From assembly GCA_025093985.1 (NCBI GenBank), contig JACAAK010000014.1, positions 930,001-994,000 on the forward strand: a stretch of 64,000 nucleotides of DNA, in the 5' to 3' direction. The notes beneath the pieces were generated by a model. That model ran no database searches. It was not told the origin of the DNA and worked only from the letters and a program-made list of their open reading frames with translations. The translations under genes were made by a program, and so were the position numbers. This DNA is from Calvatia gigantea. Lineage: Eukaryota; Basidiomycota; Agaricomycetes; Agaricales; Lycoperdaceae. This document shows, piece after piece, positions 1 to 12,125 of this stretch; position 1 is the stretch's first letter; each line of letters starts with the position of its first letter.

Positions 1-812
1 TCACCAGACTAACCTCGTTCCCTACCTCACGCAGATGCACTAACTGCGGTAACAGATGGAAATTTTCATAGAATCCTTGATAAGGAGTCCTTCACATCCC
101 ATGCCCGTTGTTCTTGCCTCACCAGTGGTTTCATATTCTCCATCCGGATTACGCTCCTTTAGTCACCCCCTTATTTATATTGTCAGTGTGTCTGGAAATC
201 GAAATGTCAGTTTTTCTCACTTGATCCGTGTTGCTCTTCAATGATTTTTCCACCATCGACCCGGCCCCAGCCACAGCTACCAGATATCAACTTGCTTTAC
301 CTGCCAAGAGGCCTGAATGACTTAAAGCTCCACTATTTTTCCCCGACAGTTCACTCCGCTCCTGCACACAAATCATGGCACCAGGCATCCTCTCAGGAGT
401 GTCTGTGGACCATCGCGCACTTGCGGGTAGACTTTGGAAATCACGCACACCTCGTCACATCCTGTCACAAAAAGGCTGGGCGCTTTGCAATATAGATAAT
501 AAAGATTCCGGTGGCCCTGTGGTTGCTGTGTTTGAGCACCACGCGGCTCGGTCTAGTGAGGAACGGTTCGGCCTTGCCACCAGGCCATGTCCAGATCCTC
601 TTCGGTGTGCTTTGGACACGCTGCCATTGCACAGCTTGCCCGTTGTCTTACCATTAAAGGCTCCGTGGTATCCACAACTGTGTATAAAGCCTGCGCAGTT
701 TCCAGTTCTCTCGCCTTTCACTCCACACTCTACTTTTCCCCCAACAATAGCCTCGATCGCTCCTGGGTATTCTCATCCTCTCATCAGAAATTGCATAGGT
801 CAACTCTGCACT
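1..812. other. Left-edge region, no gene recognised
   Basis: No conserved coding pattern was recognised. The reading frame of the next gene stays open back to about 375, but that part shows no recognisable protein. The only regulatory-looking element is the TATA box at 683-688, listed separately. Confidence 0.4.
683..688 (+). promoter_or_regulatory. TATA box (TATAAA) upstream of the 813 ORF
   Basis: TATAAA lies about 125 bp before the ATG at 813, the start preferred for the proline-rich ORF. The spacing allows a 5' leader of roughly 90-100 bases. Support is sequence match only. Confidence 0.35.
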
Positions 813-1643
813 ATGAATAGGCCATTCACGGCTGCCTTTCAACCCATTCTCAATCCACGACCGCAGCCCATTTCATTCTCTGTCACTCCGGCTTCAGCAT
901 CATCCCCGACTACCATAACTTTGATGCCTTGGGAAGCACAAAGGCTAATGATCCAAGTGCTAGACACAGCATGGATTGTTGCAGAATCGTACTTGCGGGC
1001 GTACGCCCATTTTCATAGCCCGCCACCCGAAGATTCTTTCGGATTCAGGTTTCGGACCGCAGCCAATACCCCCCGACCACCCGCGCCCTTATATGATCCT
1101 TTGGGTTACTTCATGCCCGCCCTACTATCCGGGGAGCAACTCGAATTCTACGATGTGACGTTCCCAGTTGCCTCTACTCCAGTTCCTCCCATGCCACAAG
1201 AGTTCACCCTCCCTTCCATTGAATACGCTACGCGCCCGCGCACTCCACCTATCCATCCCACCTCTAACGCAGCACCACCCTCTATTGTGTTACAACCCCC
1301 TGCATGGCAAACGCAGCAGCTCATGAACGCACTCCAGCAGACGGGTCAGATTGGGAATCCCCACACCACGGGACCCACCCTCCCCCATACACCGGTCCCG
1401 AATTTGAATCCGAACGTGCCTGCAAACGGACCGGTGCCGGAAAACCAAAGGCTGAGAAGGGTGCCGAGGATGCGCAGGCCTTTGCCCCGGCGAGCGAGAT
1501 CAGCAGAAGAACAACAGACAACGGTTGTTGGATTCGTAGTGCAGGCAGCCACAGGTATGGGATCAGCAATCGTCAGTGGTGTGAAGAGGTTGAGAGATGG
1601 ACTTGACGAGGGTCGAGGTTCGAAGAGGTCGAGGGTCGATTAA
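813..1643 (+). CDS. Hypothetical proline-rich protein with basic C-terminal tail
   Basis: I do not recognise this protein. The intronless frame from the ATG at 813 gives 276 residues. The N-terminal third contains a helical stretch (PWEAQRLMIQVLDTAW). The middle is very rich in Pro, Thr and Ser. Near residues 205-225 an arginine cluster (RLRRVPRMRRPLPRRAR) looks like a nuclear localisation signal. The tail holds a second basic patch (GSKRSRVD), preceded by a short Gly/Ala/Val segment. The frame is open further upstream to about 375, but a TATA box at 683 favours the 813 start. A fast-evolving nuclear protein is one possibility, and a chance ORF cannot be excluded. Confidence 0.4.
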   Translation: MNRPFTAAFQPILNPRPQPISFSVTPASASSPTTITLMPWEAQRLMIQVLDTAWIVAESYLRAYAHFHSPPPEDSFGFRFRTAANTPRPPAPLYDPLGYFMPALLSGEQLEFYDVTFPVASTPVPPMPQEFTLPSIEYATRPRTPPIHPTSNAAPPSIVLQPPAWQTQQLMNALQQTGQIGNPHTTGPTLPHTPVPNLNPNVPANGPVPENQRLRRVPRMRRPLPRRARSAEEQQTTVVGFVVQAATGMGSAIVSGVKRLRDGLDEGRGSKRSRVD

Positions 1644-3647
1644 TTGTTGACCCATAGTCTTTTGTGTCCGCATGCCCTGTTCCTTCTGCTTGTCTTCTCC
1701 TTCTCCAGTTCCTCACCTTTTCGCATGGAAGCTTGGGCCACACTACAAATTTCCCTTTGTATCATAGTCCGGATGGTGGATACCCTTTTATGCTTCTGGT
1801 ATCCTGTCATCGGAGAAGTCAATCATATTTCTTGGAATAGTACATACTCCCGAACAAGGAAAATATGACGCGCCACCGAAGGACAAAATATAGTTTCACC
1901 GGGAAATATTTTTTGAACACCGAACAGGATTTGGCTTGGGCAGCCGGGGCAAGAGAGCCAAGGCCCCCCAACGATGAGCGATCCTGGAGACGAAATGTTG
2001 GAATCAGTGAAACAACGAGGCTTGAACACAAGTGGTGTCATCGCTCGAGGGTCCGAGTAAGGATCCGAAGAGCAAGCTACGGACTTTGGGCTTGTCAGAA
2101 TAGAATTTCTTGAGCTGTTTAGCTTCCAGCTCATTTGCCCATCGCTTCCCCATGGTTGGCTCCTCCACTTACAAGATTTAGGTGTGTGCGTGAATCAACA
2201 ATATTACCCGGGTATATCTAATCTTTTGATATTCAGCGGGTACAAAGGCACCAGTCCCACGCACGCTGTCAGAAATAGCGCTATGACCTCTCAGCAGATG
2301 ACCAGTTCCTCCTTAAGGTTGTTAATAAATATATTGTAAACACCAGATGCCCTTAAGTAAAGATAGTTTTTCCACCTAGAATCCTGATATTTTCCTGGAG
2401 GGAAGGAACGAACCCAGCCCAGAATCCACCGTTCGGTTCTGTGTCCGCGTTAACGGCGACCTTTCATTTTTGCCTGCGTTCTCCGACTGCCAATCGCGAA
2501 TCAAAGCTGGGGAACTGGAAGTAACGAATGTTCCGAGAAGACGAAGAGTGCCTAGTTGACAAACTGCCCCAATGTGAGAGGTGATTTGGAGAACGCTCAA
2601 TCCAAGTATGTCGCGGTTTGGAGTTCTAAGTTCTTGACATAACAAATGGGCCCTAGAGCACTGACGAGAAGCTTCAACGTGAGATGGTTTGGGAGAACAA
2701 GTCCTCCCGTTGCGGTTTTTTTTTCGCCCGCTTCCTTGCTATGTCCTTAGACTGGTCTTTCCATGAGAGGGAATATATGCGTTGATCATCTTAAAGCAAT
2801 TCCGTAGCTTCTGGTAATTGTTTGCATCTTTCTTTCGTTCAGGGTCGTTCGTTTAAAATGGGGTCGCCCCCAGCCCCTCAGAAATCGTACTGATTTTTTG
2901 AATTAAACTACCAAACTGACGCCCCATGATGTTATCTCACGTTCTAACAACCTCACGAGATTTCTGCAACAGCCAAATCTTCCATCGGGTTCTCGGAACA
3001 GGTTCCCCGCATCAATCTAGAACTAGAACTCAGAACAAGGCTGATTCACACACACCCTGCTAAAATACTCCACCCTGCGCCCAAAAGCATAACCCTAGAT
3101 CCTCAAGGCCTTGGGTCAGACAGGGATTCGAGGAAGACGTGATTAGATGCGCCCGTCCCATTTTAAAAAATAGATTTGTTCCCAGGCTTCGGATGAACTC
3201 AAGAAACTCAGAGCGTTGGTGGGGGGCGGTTGGTGGTCTTCATGGCAACACATGCGATGGTCATAAGCGACTCCACAGTGAGTTAATGGGCCCTTAATCC
3301 TCCGTTTATGCCATTGGGTTGGCCGCCTCTCTGGGAGTTCGTCTTACGACATAGCGACCTGGCGTTTCTATTTCCAGGACTAATAGCCTGATTTCGCTTA
3401 GCCCGTTTCGTTGAGACGCCGGGAGTTTTGCGGCGTCATCCAGATTGGTATGGCTTCCCCACCTCGATGGTTAAAATGAATCTTTTGAGAAAAATTTCCC
3501 CTCCTTGACCCAATCCCCTCCTCAGAGATTCTGCGCACCTGAGCGCCTCGGTCTTGGTTGCCCCCCTTTTCAATCCGCTTGTCCTTGTCGCTCCTTTTTT
3601 TGCTTTACTGTTTGTGGACTTGTTGGATATCGCTATTGTTAGAAAGG
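1644..3647. other. Intergenic, about 2 kb
   Basis: Short frames exist on both strands, but none resembles a protein family or shows a convincing exon-intron pattern. A T-run lies near 2717-2725. Nothing else is supported. Confidence 0.4.
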
Positions 3648-5079
3648 ATGGCAAAAGAGAAGTTCCCTATTGATGCCGCGCAGGTTGTTGGGCTCTTCAT
3701 GGAGAGTGTGTTCTATGGGTAAGGATATGTGCTTCTGAGGGACAAATGAAGGGTCTTACTGATTCTTTCCCCGCATTCCCCTTGCTTCGTCCGGCGCTTC
3801 CCGCCAATCAAACAGTGAGTGGAGCTGCCCGCCAGCTAAGCTTTTCCCTGACCTCAGAGTATATGGATTTAGGAATTTTCCTCGTGACATTCTTTGACTG
3901 CATTCGTGTGTTGACGATGATGGAGGGAAAATTCAAACCATTAGGTCGCATTCACTGGAAGATGGTCGCTGCCGCCACTGCCATGTTTGTGTTTGCATCA
4001 CTGGATGTCGCATTTCACTTGCGTCACAATCTTTATGCCTTCATTATGTACGAAGGCGAGGCCGCTGAGGAGTTTTCTAAAGTGTCGAATTGGATCAGCG
4101 TGGTGAGTATGGTCTGTTATGTGGCGCAGACGTTCGTAGGAGATAGCATTCTGGTACGGAGTCTACTTCCGCACGGATATCAGGTCATGGCCTAAATCAG
4201 CGCATAGCTATACAGGTGTTGGATTATCTGGAGCAGATATTGGCTAGTTGTTTTGACGCCAGGCATATTCTGGTTGGCTGGGACTAGTACGTTGTTCTTA
4301 GCGCAACGAGCGGCCACTATGGGCTAAAACTTGCTCAGCATGTGGGGTATTGACGATCTATACGGAGGCCACTTTGGAAAACAATGGAGCTTTGCTGAAT
4401 TCGTCTAACTTGGTCCCGTTCATCACGAGCATGCTTAGCCTAACATTGGTCACTAACGTTCTTACAACATGTGAGTCCTCTTCGCGGTTTTCATCATTTC
4501 AAACTTACCAAAGTGGCCTCGGGCCGCAACTCTAGCTCTTATGGTATACCGCATCCAGAAGATCAGAAAACGACTGAGGCACAAGTCTAACTCGATGACT
4601 TACACTCCTTTGACCAACGTCATGCGGTTGCTAATCGAATCCGGACTACTTTACACGTCTTCCATTGTGATCCTTTTCATTCTTTATATGTCATCCAACA
4701 ACGGACAATATGGCGTCTCCGATGCGGTCGGTCATTTCCTTCTTGATTTTATTTAGATTCTGATGACCGGATGTTTCTAGGTTGTTCAGATAATTGTAAG
4801 TCTGTTGCACAGGATCAATTGGGGATCGGCTATTAACGTCATGGCTAGGGGATCACCTTCAACTTGATCATCACCCGCGTCGACCGTGGAGAAGCAACGC
4901 AGCCGACATCACAGAACATGCATACTGGCGCTACTGTTGCTCTCCACACCATTAGCATTCAGACCACGGTTTCTCGGTTCACAGATCCTATTAATCCCCC
5001 GAAGATTATCACTACAGAGTGTGACATTGAATCACAAACGGGCCAAAGTGAACAAAAAGAAGCCTGGAATGCTTATTAG
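3648..5079 (+). CDS. Agaricomycete multi-pass (probably 7TM) membrane protein
   Basis: Seven short exons assemble into a polytopic membrane protein of a family common in Agaricomycetes and of unknown function. Readable blocks in order are GLFMESVFYG, IFLVTFFDC, GDSIL joined to LYRCWIIWSRYW, LTPGIFWLAGT joined to CGVLTIYTEATL, LVPFITSMLSLTLVTN, SLMVYRIQKIRKR, MRLLIESGLLYTSSIVI, VVQII joined to GITFNLIITRVDRG, then a polar tail ending at 5079. The ATG at 3648 starts a short first exon typical of the family. One junction (exon 1 to exon 2 near 3872-3873) only stays in frame if one G of a GG pair is dropped, so the gene has a candidate +1 error or mutation there. Transport and receptor roles are both conceivable; neither is shown. 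Confidence 0.72.
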
Positions 5080-5421
5080 GTTACATGGCGGTAGAATACA
5101 CGGAGCAACCCAACCGAACGATACCACTAGCCTGAATAATTTATACTGAACTTCGAGTGATTGTAAATAACTGTACTGTCTTCATTCCCACATTCGCTTG
5201 TACTCTGACTATCGCTTCTGTTGTATACTTAATCTAGTACATGGTTGCCCGAATTCAAAGAGTTTACTGTCGTCATCAAAGTCGTAATGGATCCGGAACG
5301 ACCTTCCGTGTTTGGGAGGGTTCCGGGCCGATCCCATGATGCACAGTGAACGTAATTGGCAAGGTCCGACTCCCCGCTCACATTAATCCAAGACTCCTTC
5401 ACTGCCCCCAGCTCGTCTAAC

Positions 5422-6306
5422 ATGCCGCCAACTCCTTCAGCAGCGCAACCTATAAACGTTAAGCTTCTTCTTATCGGCAATTCCTCTGTTGGAAAGTCCA
5501 GCCTTTTACTCCGGTTCTCCGACGAACAATGGCTCCCTGAAGACGAAACTAGCGCAACGATTGGTGTTGATTTTCGTGTGCGTTGCATTGGCTGGCATTT
5601 TGGAGCGGGTCTTCTAACTTTCTGGTGCTGGTTTAGGTCCATAAAATGGAGGTGAAAGGAAGGAGAGTCAAACTGAGCATTTGGGTAAGTCACACCTCCC
5701 CTCCTTTACCCCATAACGGAATCGTCTCATTTTATTCAAGGATACTGCTGGTCAAGAACGATTCAGAACGATCACATCTTCATATTACAGAGGTGCACAA
5801 GGAGTCATACTCGGTAAGTCTCCTGATCTGTCATGTCCCCCGCATTTTCCAGCGAGATTTTAGTATACGATGTCGCGAATCGAGAGACCTTTGATGCCCT
5901 ACCGCGCTGGTATAGCGAACTCGAAACATATGTGTCCAGCTCCGTGGTTAGGATTCTCGTAGGAAATAAGGTTGACAAGGTGACTCTGATTCATCTCATG
6001 ACAGAGTTTCTGCTCACGCCACCGTCCAAGGAATTTTCACGGCAGGTCACGGCAGCTGAAGGCCAGCAGTTCGCCGAACGGATGAATTCTCTATTTGTTG
6101 AGGCATCTGCCAAAACCGCTGTTGGAGTTAAAGAAGTATTTACCGAAGTTGTTGAACAGATTCTCGACACACCAGACCTTTGGGATAGTGCCGCGAAAGG
6201 ACAGAGTACGAGCGGCGGGAACGGTGGAATGCCTGGAGGAGTACAGGTTGTAGGCCTCCGCGCAGACAATGCTCAGTCGCAGGACGCCAGCGGCTGTGCT
6301 TGTTGA
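5422..6306 (+). CDS. rab18: Rab18-type small GTPase
   Basis: Five exons (5422-5577, 5637-5684, 5741-5813, 5864-5979, 6031-6306) encode a Rab-family GTPase of about 220 residues. All nucleotide-binding motifs are visible: the P-loop GNSSVGKSS, switch I around TIGVDF, the G3 motif DTAGQERF, G4 GNKVDK and G5 EASAKT. The tail ends Gly-Cys-Ala-Cys, a CXC site for double geranylgeranylation. LLLRF after the P-loop, and ILVGNKVDK followed by LFVEASAKT, are closest to Rab18, which acts at ER and lipid-droplet membranes. Assignment to Rab18 rather than another Rab is by remembered family features. The ATG at 5422 is preferred because the frame upstream does not look coding. The gene appears intact. 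Confidence 0.9.
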
Positions 6307-6657
6307 ACACTAGATATTGCCTCGTGGAAGGACCGTGTGTTGATCGACTTCACGAATTTTGCATGCCGCCATGACAGTCCACGCATGTATGTTTGTATAT
6401 CATTGCTGCATTTGGCTACCCATGATATACCCAATTAATGTTAATTCATACTCCCCTTCATATACATTTGAGTTTGGAGCTAATGCATTCTAATGGTTGA
6501 GAACAGGGGAAATGTATATAAATAATGTTAACAAAGAAATCACTGTAACCGGCTTATTCCTGCGAACAGCTAGGGTATATGGCTAGATTTTGGAAAAAGT
6601 TAAATGAGGTAAAAAGCTTGATCTCATCCGTCCCCCCGACTATCCACAAGTTCACAG
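6307..6657. other. Convergent 3' intergenic region
   Basis: AT-rich spacer between the Rab GTPase (plus) and the membrane protein gene (minus), probably holding both 3' ends. No distinct feature seen. Confidence 0.4.
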
Positions 6658-8304
6658 TTACCCTTTAATCCGCCCCAACTCAACGTCATTACTAGCCCTA
6701 GACTTGAGGTCAAATCGATTCGGTGACTCGGGAAATTGCACGAGAGATGTTTCGCCATGCGGGTTACTGGTTCCCGAACGCAAGCTGCGATCCGTACTGT
6801 ACGTTCCGACAACACCCGGTTCCGTCGACCTTTGACTGTGAGATGTACTATCATAGTACACGCGTTGGTTCAGAAGGACCATGAAGCAGTTACTATACCT
6901 GTAAAGGGTCAGCATTTTGATCCCGGATATCGATAGTGGGTTACGAACAATTTCCCAAGTATGTAGCCGCTGTTATGGACGTCAGTTAAAAAACCCATGT
7001 TCAATGGGTTTGAACTTACCCCGTCAAATGGACATTAGTGAACTGTACATCGGTTGGTTCAAGATTTTCGGAAGGACAATATCGTACTTACGGGAGGTGC
7101 GAGAGGTCCAATTACAAACATGATAGCGGTCGCCATTGCTACGAGAGCTGTAAAATGTGTGGCTCAGTAAGGTGGATTCAGGTCGTAAAAGCCTAACATA
7201 CTTGTCACCGCATTGGTTTCAAGTGTTAATGCAAGCAGACGCTCTACAACCACCATAGCCCCTCCACTACTACGGCTCGACCTGAATTTCAACTGATTTG
7301 GAAGTAGTAAGACATTACCCTCATTCTCGCCTCTCGCATGACGCACCAGGTAGGTCATAGATATTGCAATAAGGATATCTGTCGCGACACTTCCCCACAG
7401 CCAGAACTAGTACGGCATTGGTTAACGCACGCCTTGGAAGTACCAGTAGTAGGAAAACGAACCATAACTGGGATATACATGCCAGGTTTGACATTGGGGA
7501 CAAACCCGACTATTGTGTCCTTTTGCGTCATTAGCCAGCTTATAAGTTGGCCAGAATAGAATCTGAACGTACAACAATGCCGACCAGCATTCCGTTGACA
7601 CCTCCAACAAAAGCGAGCTATGGGACTGTGTAAACGAAACTGTCTACACTTGCGGGAAATGTGCCTACATACAAAGACGATGAGAGCTGGTATCACTTTC
7701 CACCTGCTCAATACCCAGATTCGCCAGCCATAAACCAGTTGCACGGTGAGCGCGATGAGGCCGTCCATAAACGGCGAGTCTATGCCCGCAACGCCAAAGT
7801 CGAGCATGGCTTTGTAGTTGCCGAAGTTGAACACAAACCAGTTGAAGGCGTCCACCATTGTCATTACCGTTTGGGCTGTATCGAGTAGAAACAGAACATG
7901 AACTGGATAGAGTGGTTGGAAGCATGACCAGTTGATATGAGGAGCTGACGAACCGATTATTCGGAGGAACTTTTTATCTCTCTTCGCTACATGACTCCAG
8001 TACATGACTAGAATAACGTTGAAGGATAAAGTCAGATCGGTGATTGAGGAAGCCCATTCGTTGGGACGAACGGTATTGCATGACCAGAATACCAAAGAGC
8101 CACCAGTTCAGGACAATCCCGACGAGCTATGAAATATGAATAGGTGAACGGGGAGACATATGCTCCGTGAATCTCACTTACGGGTGGACCTGTCCTATTT
8201 TTCTGAGCTTCAGTAACACACCGGCTTAACAAAACTATTCCGAAGGCTCACTTTAACGCATTGTTCTTCGATGAGTCGGGACCTTTCTGCGGACCGAGGG
8301 CCAT
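6658..8304 (-). CDS. Multi-pass membrane protein of the fungal DUF6534-like type
   Basis: On the minus strand, exons spell the fungal integral membrane family usually labelled DUF6534. Blocks in order are LVGIVLNWWLFGILVMQY, YWSHVAKRDKKFLRII, VHVLFLLDTAQTVMTM, DAFNWFVFNFGNY, ALTVQLVYGWRIWVLSRW, IPALIVF joined to LAFVGGVNGMLVGIVV, WGSVATDILIAISMTYLV, VVVERLLALTLETNAVTS, LVAMATAIMFVIGPLAP, then ILGKL joined to YSNCFMVLLNQR and a hydrophilic tail ending at 6658. Seven membrane segments are expected. The start is uncertain; the ATG at 8304 is a guess because the first exon is not clear. The phase at the exon carrying VVVERLLALTLE is also unresolved. Function is unknown. Confidence 0.65.
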
Positions 8305-11245
8305 ATCGACACAAGCGGTAGAAGGTGAAGAAGCTGTGACTCCAAGACCTTTAATCCAGGTTCGGCGGCCTGTTATAACCCCCCTTGGCTGATAAGGCGC
8401 ACTCAGGAAATCAGGCTGTATGTGATACACAACAAAAATAGATGAATTTTATCCCTTGGGAATGGCCTTATGTTCTATCATGAACGATAGGTGTGTGATC
8501 TACATCGATGTTCATTGAATTAAAAGAGGACAGCAGACCCTTGTGCATAGCAGTATAAATAGCCGTGTTACAGCCTCCAGGTGTTTCGCAGCTGCTCCTA
8601 GGCGTTTGCTGATGAGCCACTGAGTATCTGTCATTCATCCACGAATCACAAAGCTGATAGTTATCGATAATGGCGTGAGGTCTACCACCTCGACGTGATC
8701 TGTTGGCAACGCTGGCGCCACGGATGATAATCAGGGGAAGAACGACGTCTTGAAGGTGCCTTGATCTTTTGAGCGCCTTCAACAATTTCAATTCCTGATG
8801 CGCAAACCAACACGCAAGCTACAGTAAGTGAAGTTCGCAGAGTGTGAGGTGTCTTGTCATAGGCATTCGCCACTTCAAATCGGACCCCAGATCCCTACAG
8901 AAGGAGTGACAGGGAGATAATGAGCATTATCAGTGTGTCTACGACATGGATGATCAAGATCAAAACCCCTTCCGGAATTGTCGTTTTGAAGTTCCGTACC
9001 GGAGATCATCCCAACTTAATTTATACCTGATCCCTCACTTCATTCCAGCGAATAGCTGTAAAATGTATTCAACAATCATATCAGTTGCCAACTTCAGCCA
9101 CAGAATTGATAATCTCTGGCCAAGAAGAAGAGTTTGGTACATCGGCTGTAGATTATTATATGATATTCCTAGCACACTGATATTCGTCAATGAGCTGCAA
9201 TCTCACGTACAGCAGTTAACTTTAGGTGCAGTTCTCTAGTCTATACGTGTGAAATATATAATATATTGCTAGGTTCTGATGTTACCACTATTAACAAGTC
9301 CTGGCTTATTATTTGGCACCAAAGCGCACATTAAACTTGCAAGTTATGGTTAGGCGGAATTCTGGTGCGAAGGAGTCAATACCAGAGATCGTGGTACTCC
9401 TTGGCAATGCAACTCCTTCAAAAATAAACGACACGATAACAGCAATACTATCACCTCCGTAGACTAAACACCCTTCGGTCTACATACACCTACGTTTCTA
9501 GGGTAGGATGGGAGAACGAGTTATTAAATAACCGTCTTCCGCCTGACTTGTGTTACTCAGGTCCAACGTAGTCGGATTACTTTGACTTCTGACAATTACG
9601 AACCGCATGGCACAAATATCGCACGCAGAGCAGTCATCGTTGGATAATCCCGCTGGACACTTTTCTGAAATTGAATGGGTTACCACTGCCGTCTGTTACA
9701 TTACCCCATGTTGTAAAATCCTCGATCTTGTCAGAGGTTTTAGGGTATGGGCACCGATTCCGAGTGACCCCGAAGAACTTGCTGTTACCGTGAGTGATAG
9801 TCAGATCAAAGATGGACGGGTGATGAGATGTCCCAAGAACTGACGGAAGATGAGGGTCGGCGGTTTGGGATGCACTTTTCCCCGGCCGGAATGCGGTGAA
9901 TTATTGGACCTATGGCGAACTTTCGAAAGGCGGCTCACGTTTGGTCACAACCAGATGTTCAGTCTCTGCGTTACACTGACCTGGCTAACCTCCGTCTCTT
10001 GAAACCTGCAAATGGAGAGTGTTTATAGCCTGTGTTGGGATTTACCCTATACTCAACCATTGTGTCTGGCTGTCCTCGGCGCATGGACTTTTGTCAGTTT
10101 CGTATCAATCTACGACCAGACCGACACGGGGACAGATGCGGTGCATCCAACGGGCCAGGCGGTCCTAAAATGAGAACGTCTGTGAAAGTGCTTTGGAACT
10201 TACCGAAGTTACTCTGAGTCGTCTCAGCCTCACCTGTTTTCAATCTGATCCTGCGCTGCGACGGGAAGAAAGAACAGGTACCGATGCACGACTCGGTGAG
10301 TCACGTTCATAAGCGAGTCTCTTCAAGTTCAAGCGTTCAACGGGGATGTTTCCACCGGCGAGAAAGCCTAAATTTACACTTAAATCCGTGAGCGCCTTGT
10401 TGGTGCCGTGTCACCGGAGCCCAAGAATTGCGGTTGATATTTGAATTTAAGTCCGAATTGGCGGCGGGGTCCGACAAATACACAGCGTGAAGGGTGAAGA
10501 AACGGAAGTTGAAACAATCGATTTCGTATGCCCGGTGGAGGGTTCCGAAACGTATGCTGTGGCGCGCGGGAGGCGAGCGGGCCCATTACAAAGGAGTCCA
10601 TGTCGCGACATCCAAGTACACAAGATAGAATAATCTGTACTAGCATTAAAGGGAGGTTGCGCCGTAGAGTCTCTCCTCTCGAGAGTGCAGCACGCACTTG
10701 AGTTCTGGGTTAAATAAGCACAATAGGGACACATCGGTGAAGACACAGCAATATCACAGTACTGCAGTTTCGTGGATTCATCAGTTACGATTACAACTCT
10801 TTGTTAATCAGTTCTGCGTTGGTCACTCAATGATTGGTGAGCTATGGTCATCGGAAAATCCTCGTTGAGGCAGAGGGATAGCTCCCACTTAGCGTGATGA
10901 GATTTTCAAGGTTACAGGCTTGGTTCTGTAAGGTGCTGACTAGAGATGGCGCTGCTGAGCGTATTTTCACAGAGGAAATTATTGGTGACTGGAGATGATA
11001 TGATTTCATTGGTCATCGGCGTGATGACCTATGTGCATGTTTGAAATCTGCATTGTGGATCAACTGCAGCGAGTTACAGGGCACTCGTAAGGAATCCTCC
11101 TCGACATTGTCTACTCAGGAATTACTAGGGTGGGATATGTGGTGGTAGATAATACTATCGTGGATAAGCCAGGGTAAGTGAAAACAACAGTAGTGGTATC
11201 CGTACCTTTTGCGGACCATATAGGCAACACTTCAGAGCTTCAACT
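8305..11245. other. Large intergenic region, about 2.9 kb
   Basis: Only short frames without recognisable domains were found on either strand. A TATAAATA motif at 8554-8561 has no obvious gene downstream. A hydrophobic minus-strand stretch near 8780-8870 could be a relic of a membrane protein exon but matches nothing I can name. Confidence 0.35.
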
Positions 11246-11640
11246 CTAGGCAGCGGCAACCGCAACACAGGCGGGCTCATTAGCAATGTGGAGGTTCTCC
11301 AGAGCGTCCTCGAACTTGTCGTCATCGTCACTAGAGTCGCTATCTTCTCCATCTTCTTCTTCCTCTCCAGAAACATCATCCTCATCCTCGTCGTAATCCT
11401 CATAGTCGAGCTTAAACAGGTCAGTGCGTGCTAACCTGTCGGGGAATCGGTACCTACAGGATCATACACCACTCTGATAACAAGGCTGCAACTTGGACAT
11501 ATTGCAATATCTTCGTAATTGGCGAGTTGCTTGCGCGATATTTCAAAGCGATCTCCACAAGGACATGGGTAATGATAGACGCGCTTCTCTGCGTCCCAGA
11601 CCATGTCCTCGATCTCGATTTCGTCGTAGTAGGCACCCAT
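11246..11640 (-). CDS. DPH3: DPH3, CSL-type zinc protein of diphthamide and wobble-uridine modification
   Basis: Two exons on the minus strand (11640-11458 and 11410-11246, 47-bp intron) encode about 115 residues. The N-terminal 60 residues form the CSL zinc finger: [13 protein letters not shown], then CPCGD and CPSC, which supply the four zinc-binding cysteines. The rest is a strongly acidic tail ([12 protein letters not shown], later [16 protein letters not shown]). In other fungi DPH3/KTI11 supplies electrons to the radical-SAM enzyme DPH1-DPH2 in diphthamide synthesis on EF2 and to Elongator in tRNA wobble modification. The acidic tail is longer than in yeast, where the protein is about 82 residues. 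The zinc ligands are complete and the gene looks functional. Its start is fixed by the conserved N-terminus. Confidence 0.92.
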
Positions 11641-11980
11641 TATGAACTAGCGCTTAATATTTATGCCTGTAGTTGATAGGATAGCGCTGGTGTCCGAGGA
11701 GGGTGATGATGGATCGGAGCATAAGACCGTCAATTTGACTTGATAATGATTTTGGAGACCAACGATCTCACAGCCCCTTACGTTAATGTTTCCCACGAAT
11801 TCTTATGTAGTCGTTTTGCAATTTCTTCAGAATAATCTGTGGGCATTGCCGCTTCAACGAAAATCATTCAAGAGCCCTTGAAAAAATAATTACAAGTACA
11901 CTCCCATGAATCTTGTCTCAAAAATACCAACCACACTCCTTGTCCAGTCAGTTCATACTCAAGCACCGAATTCTCCAAAA
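11641..11980. other. Upstream region of DPH3
   Basis: No gene seen. It probably contains the minus-strand DPH3 promoter. Confidence 0.35.
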
Positions 11981-11984
11981 TTGA

Positions 11985-12125
11985 CTCCCAACCAAAGTCC
12001 TCCTCGTCCAACTCCTCTTCAACGTTTTCAACCTCTTCTTCGATTTCCCCTTGAGCACATCCAACCGCATATCCTCAACTCCTTCGCCATTTTCACTTGC
12101 GGCTATACCGATCCCTTCCCTGCCT
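11985..12125 (-). pseudogene. Stray copy of the 3' end of the 15.4-17.5 kb polyglutamine gene
   Basis: This stretch aligns by eye, same orientation, with 15455-15590, the last coding bases of the polyglutamine-protein gene. Shared words include AAAGTCCT at its start, CTCTTCAAC, CGCATATCCTCAA versus CGCGTATCCTCAA, and GGCTATACC. Substitutions and small indels break the frame, and nothing of the rest of the gene is present. It is best read as a duplicated, non-functional fragment. The permease gene lies between it and the intact copy. Confidence 0.6.

Noticed and set aside
2214..2245. TTTTGATATTCAGCGGGTAC resembles the reverse complement of the start of large-subunit rRNA
   Set aside because: Only a dozen bases match and neighbouring sequence does not follow rRNA, so it is chance.
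8468..8873. Minus-strand frames with a hydrophobic stretch upstream of the 6.7-8.3 kb gene
   Set aside because: No recognisable family, no clear splice pattern and poor coding character.
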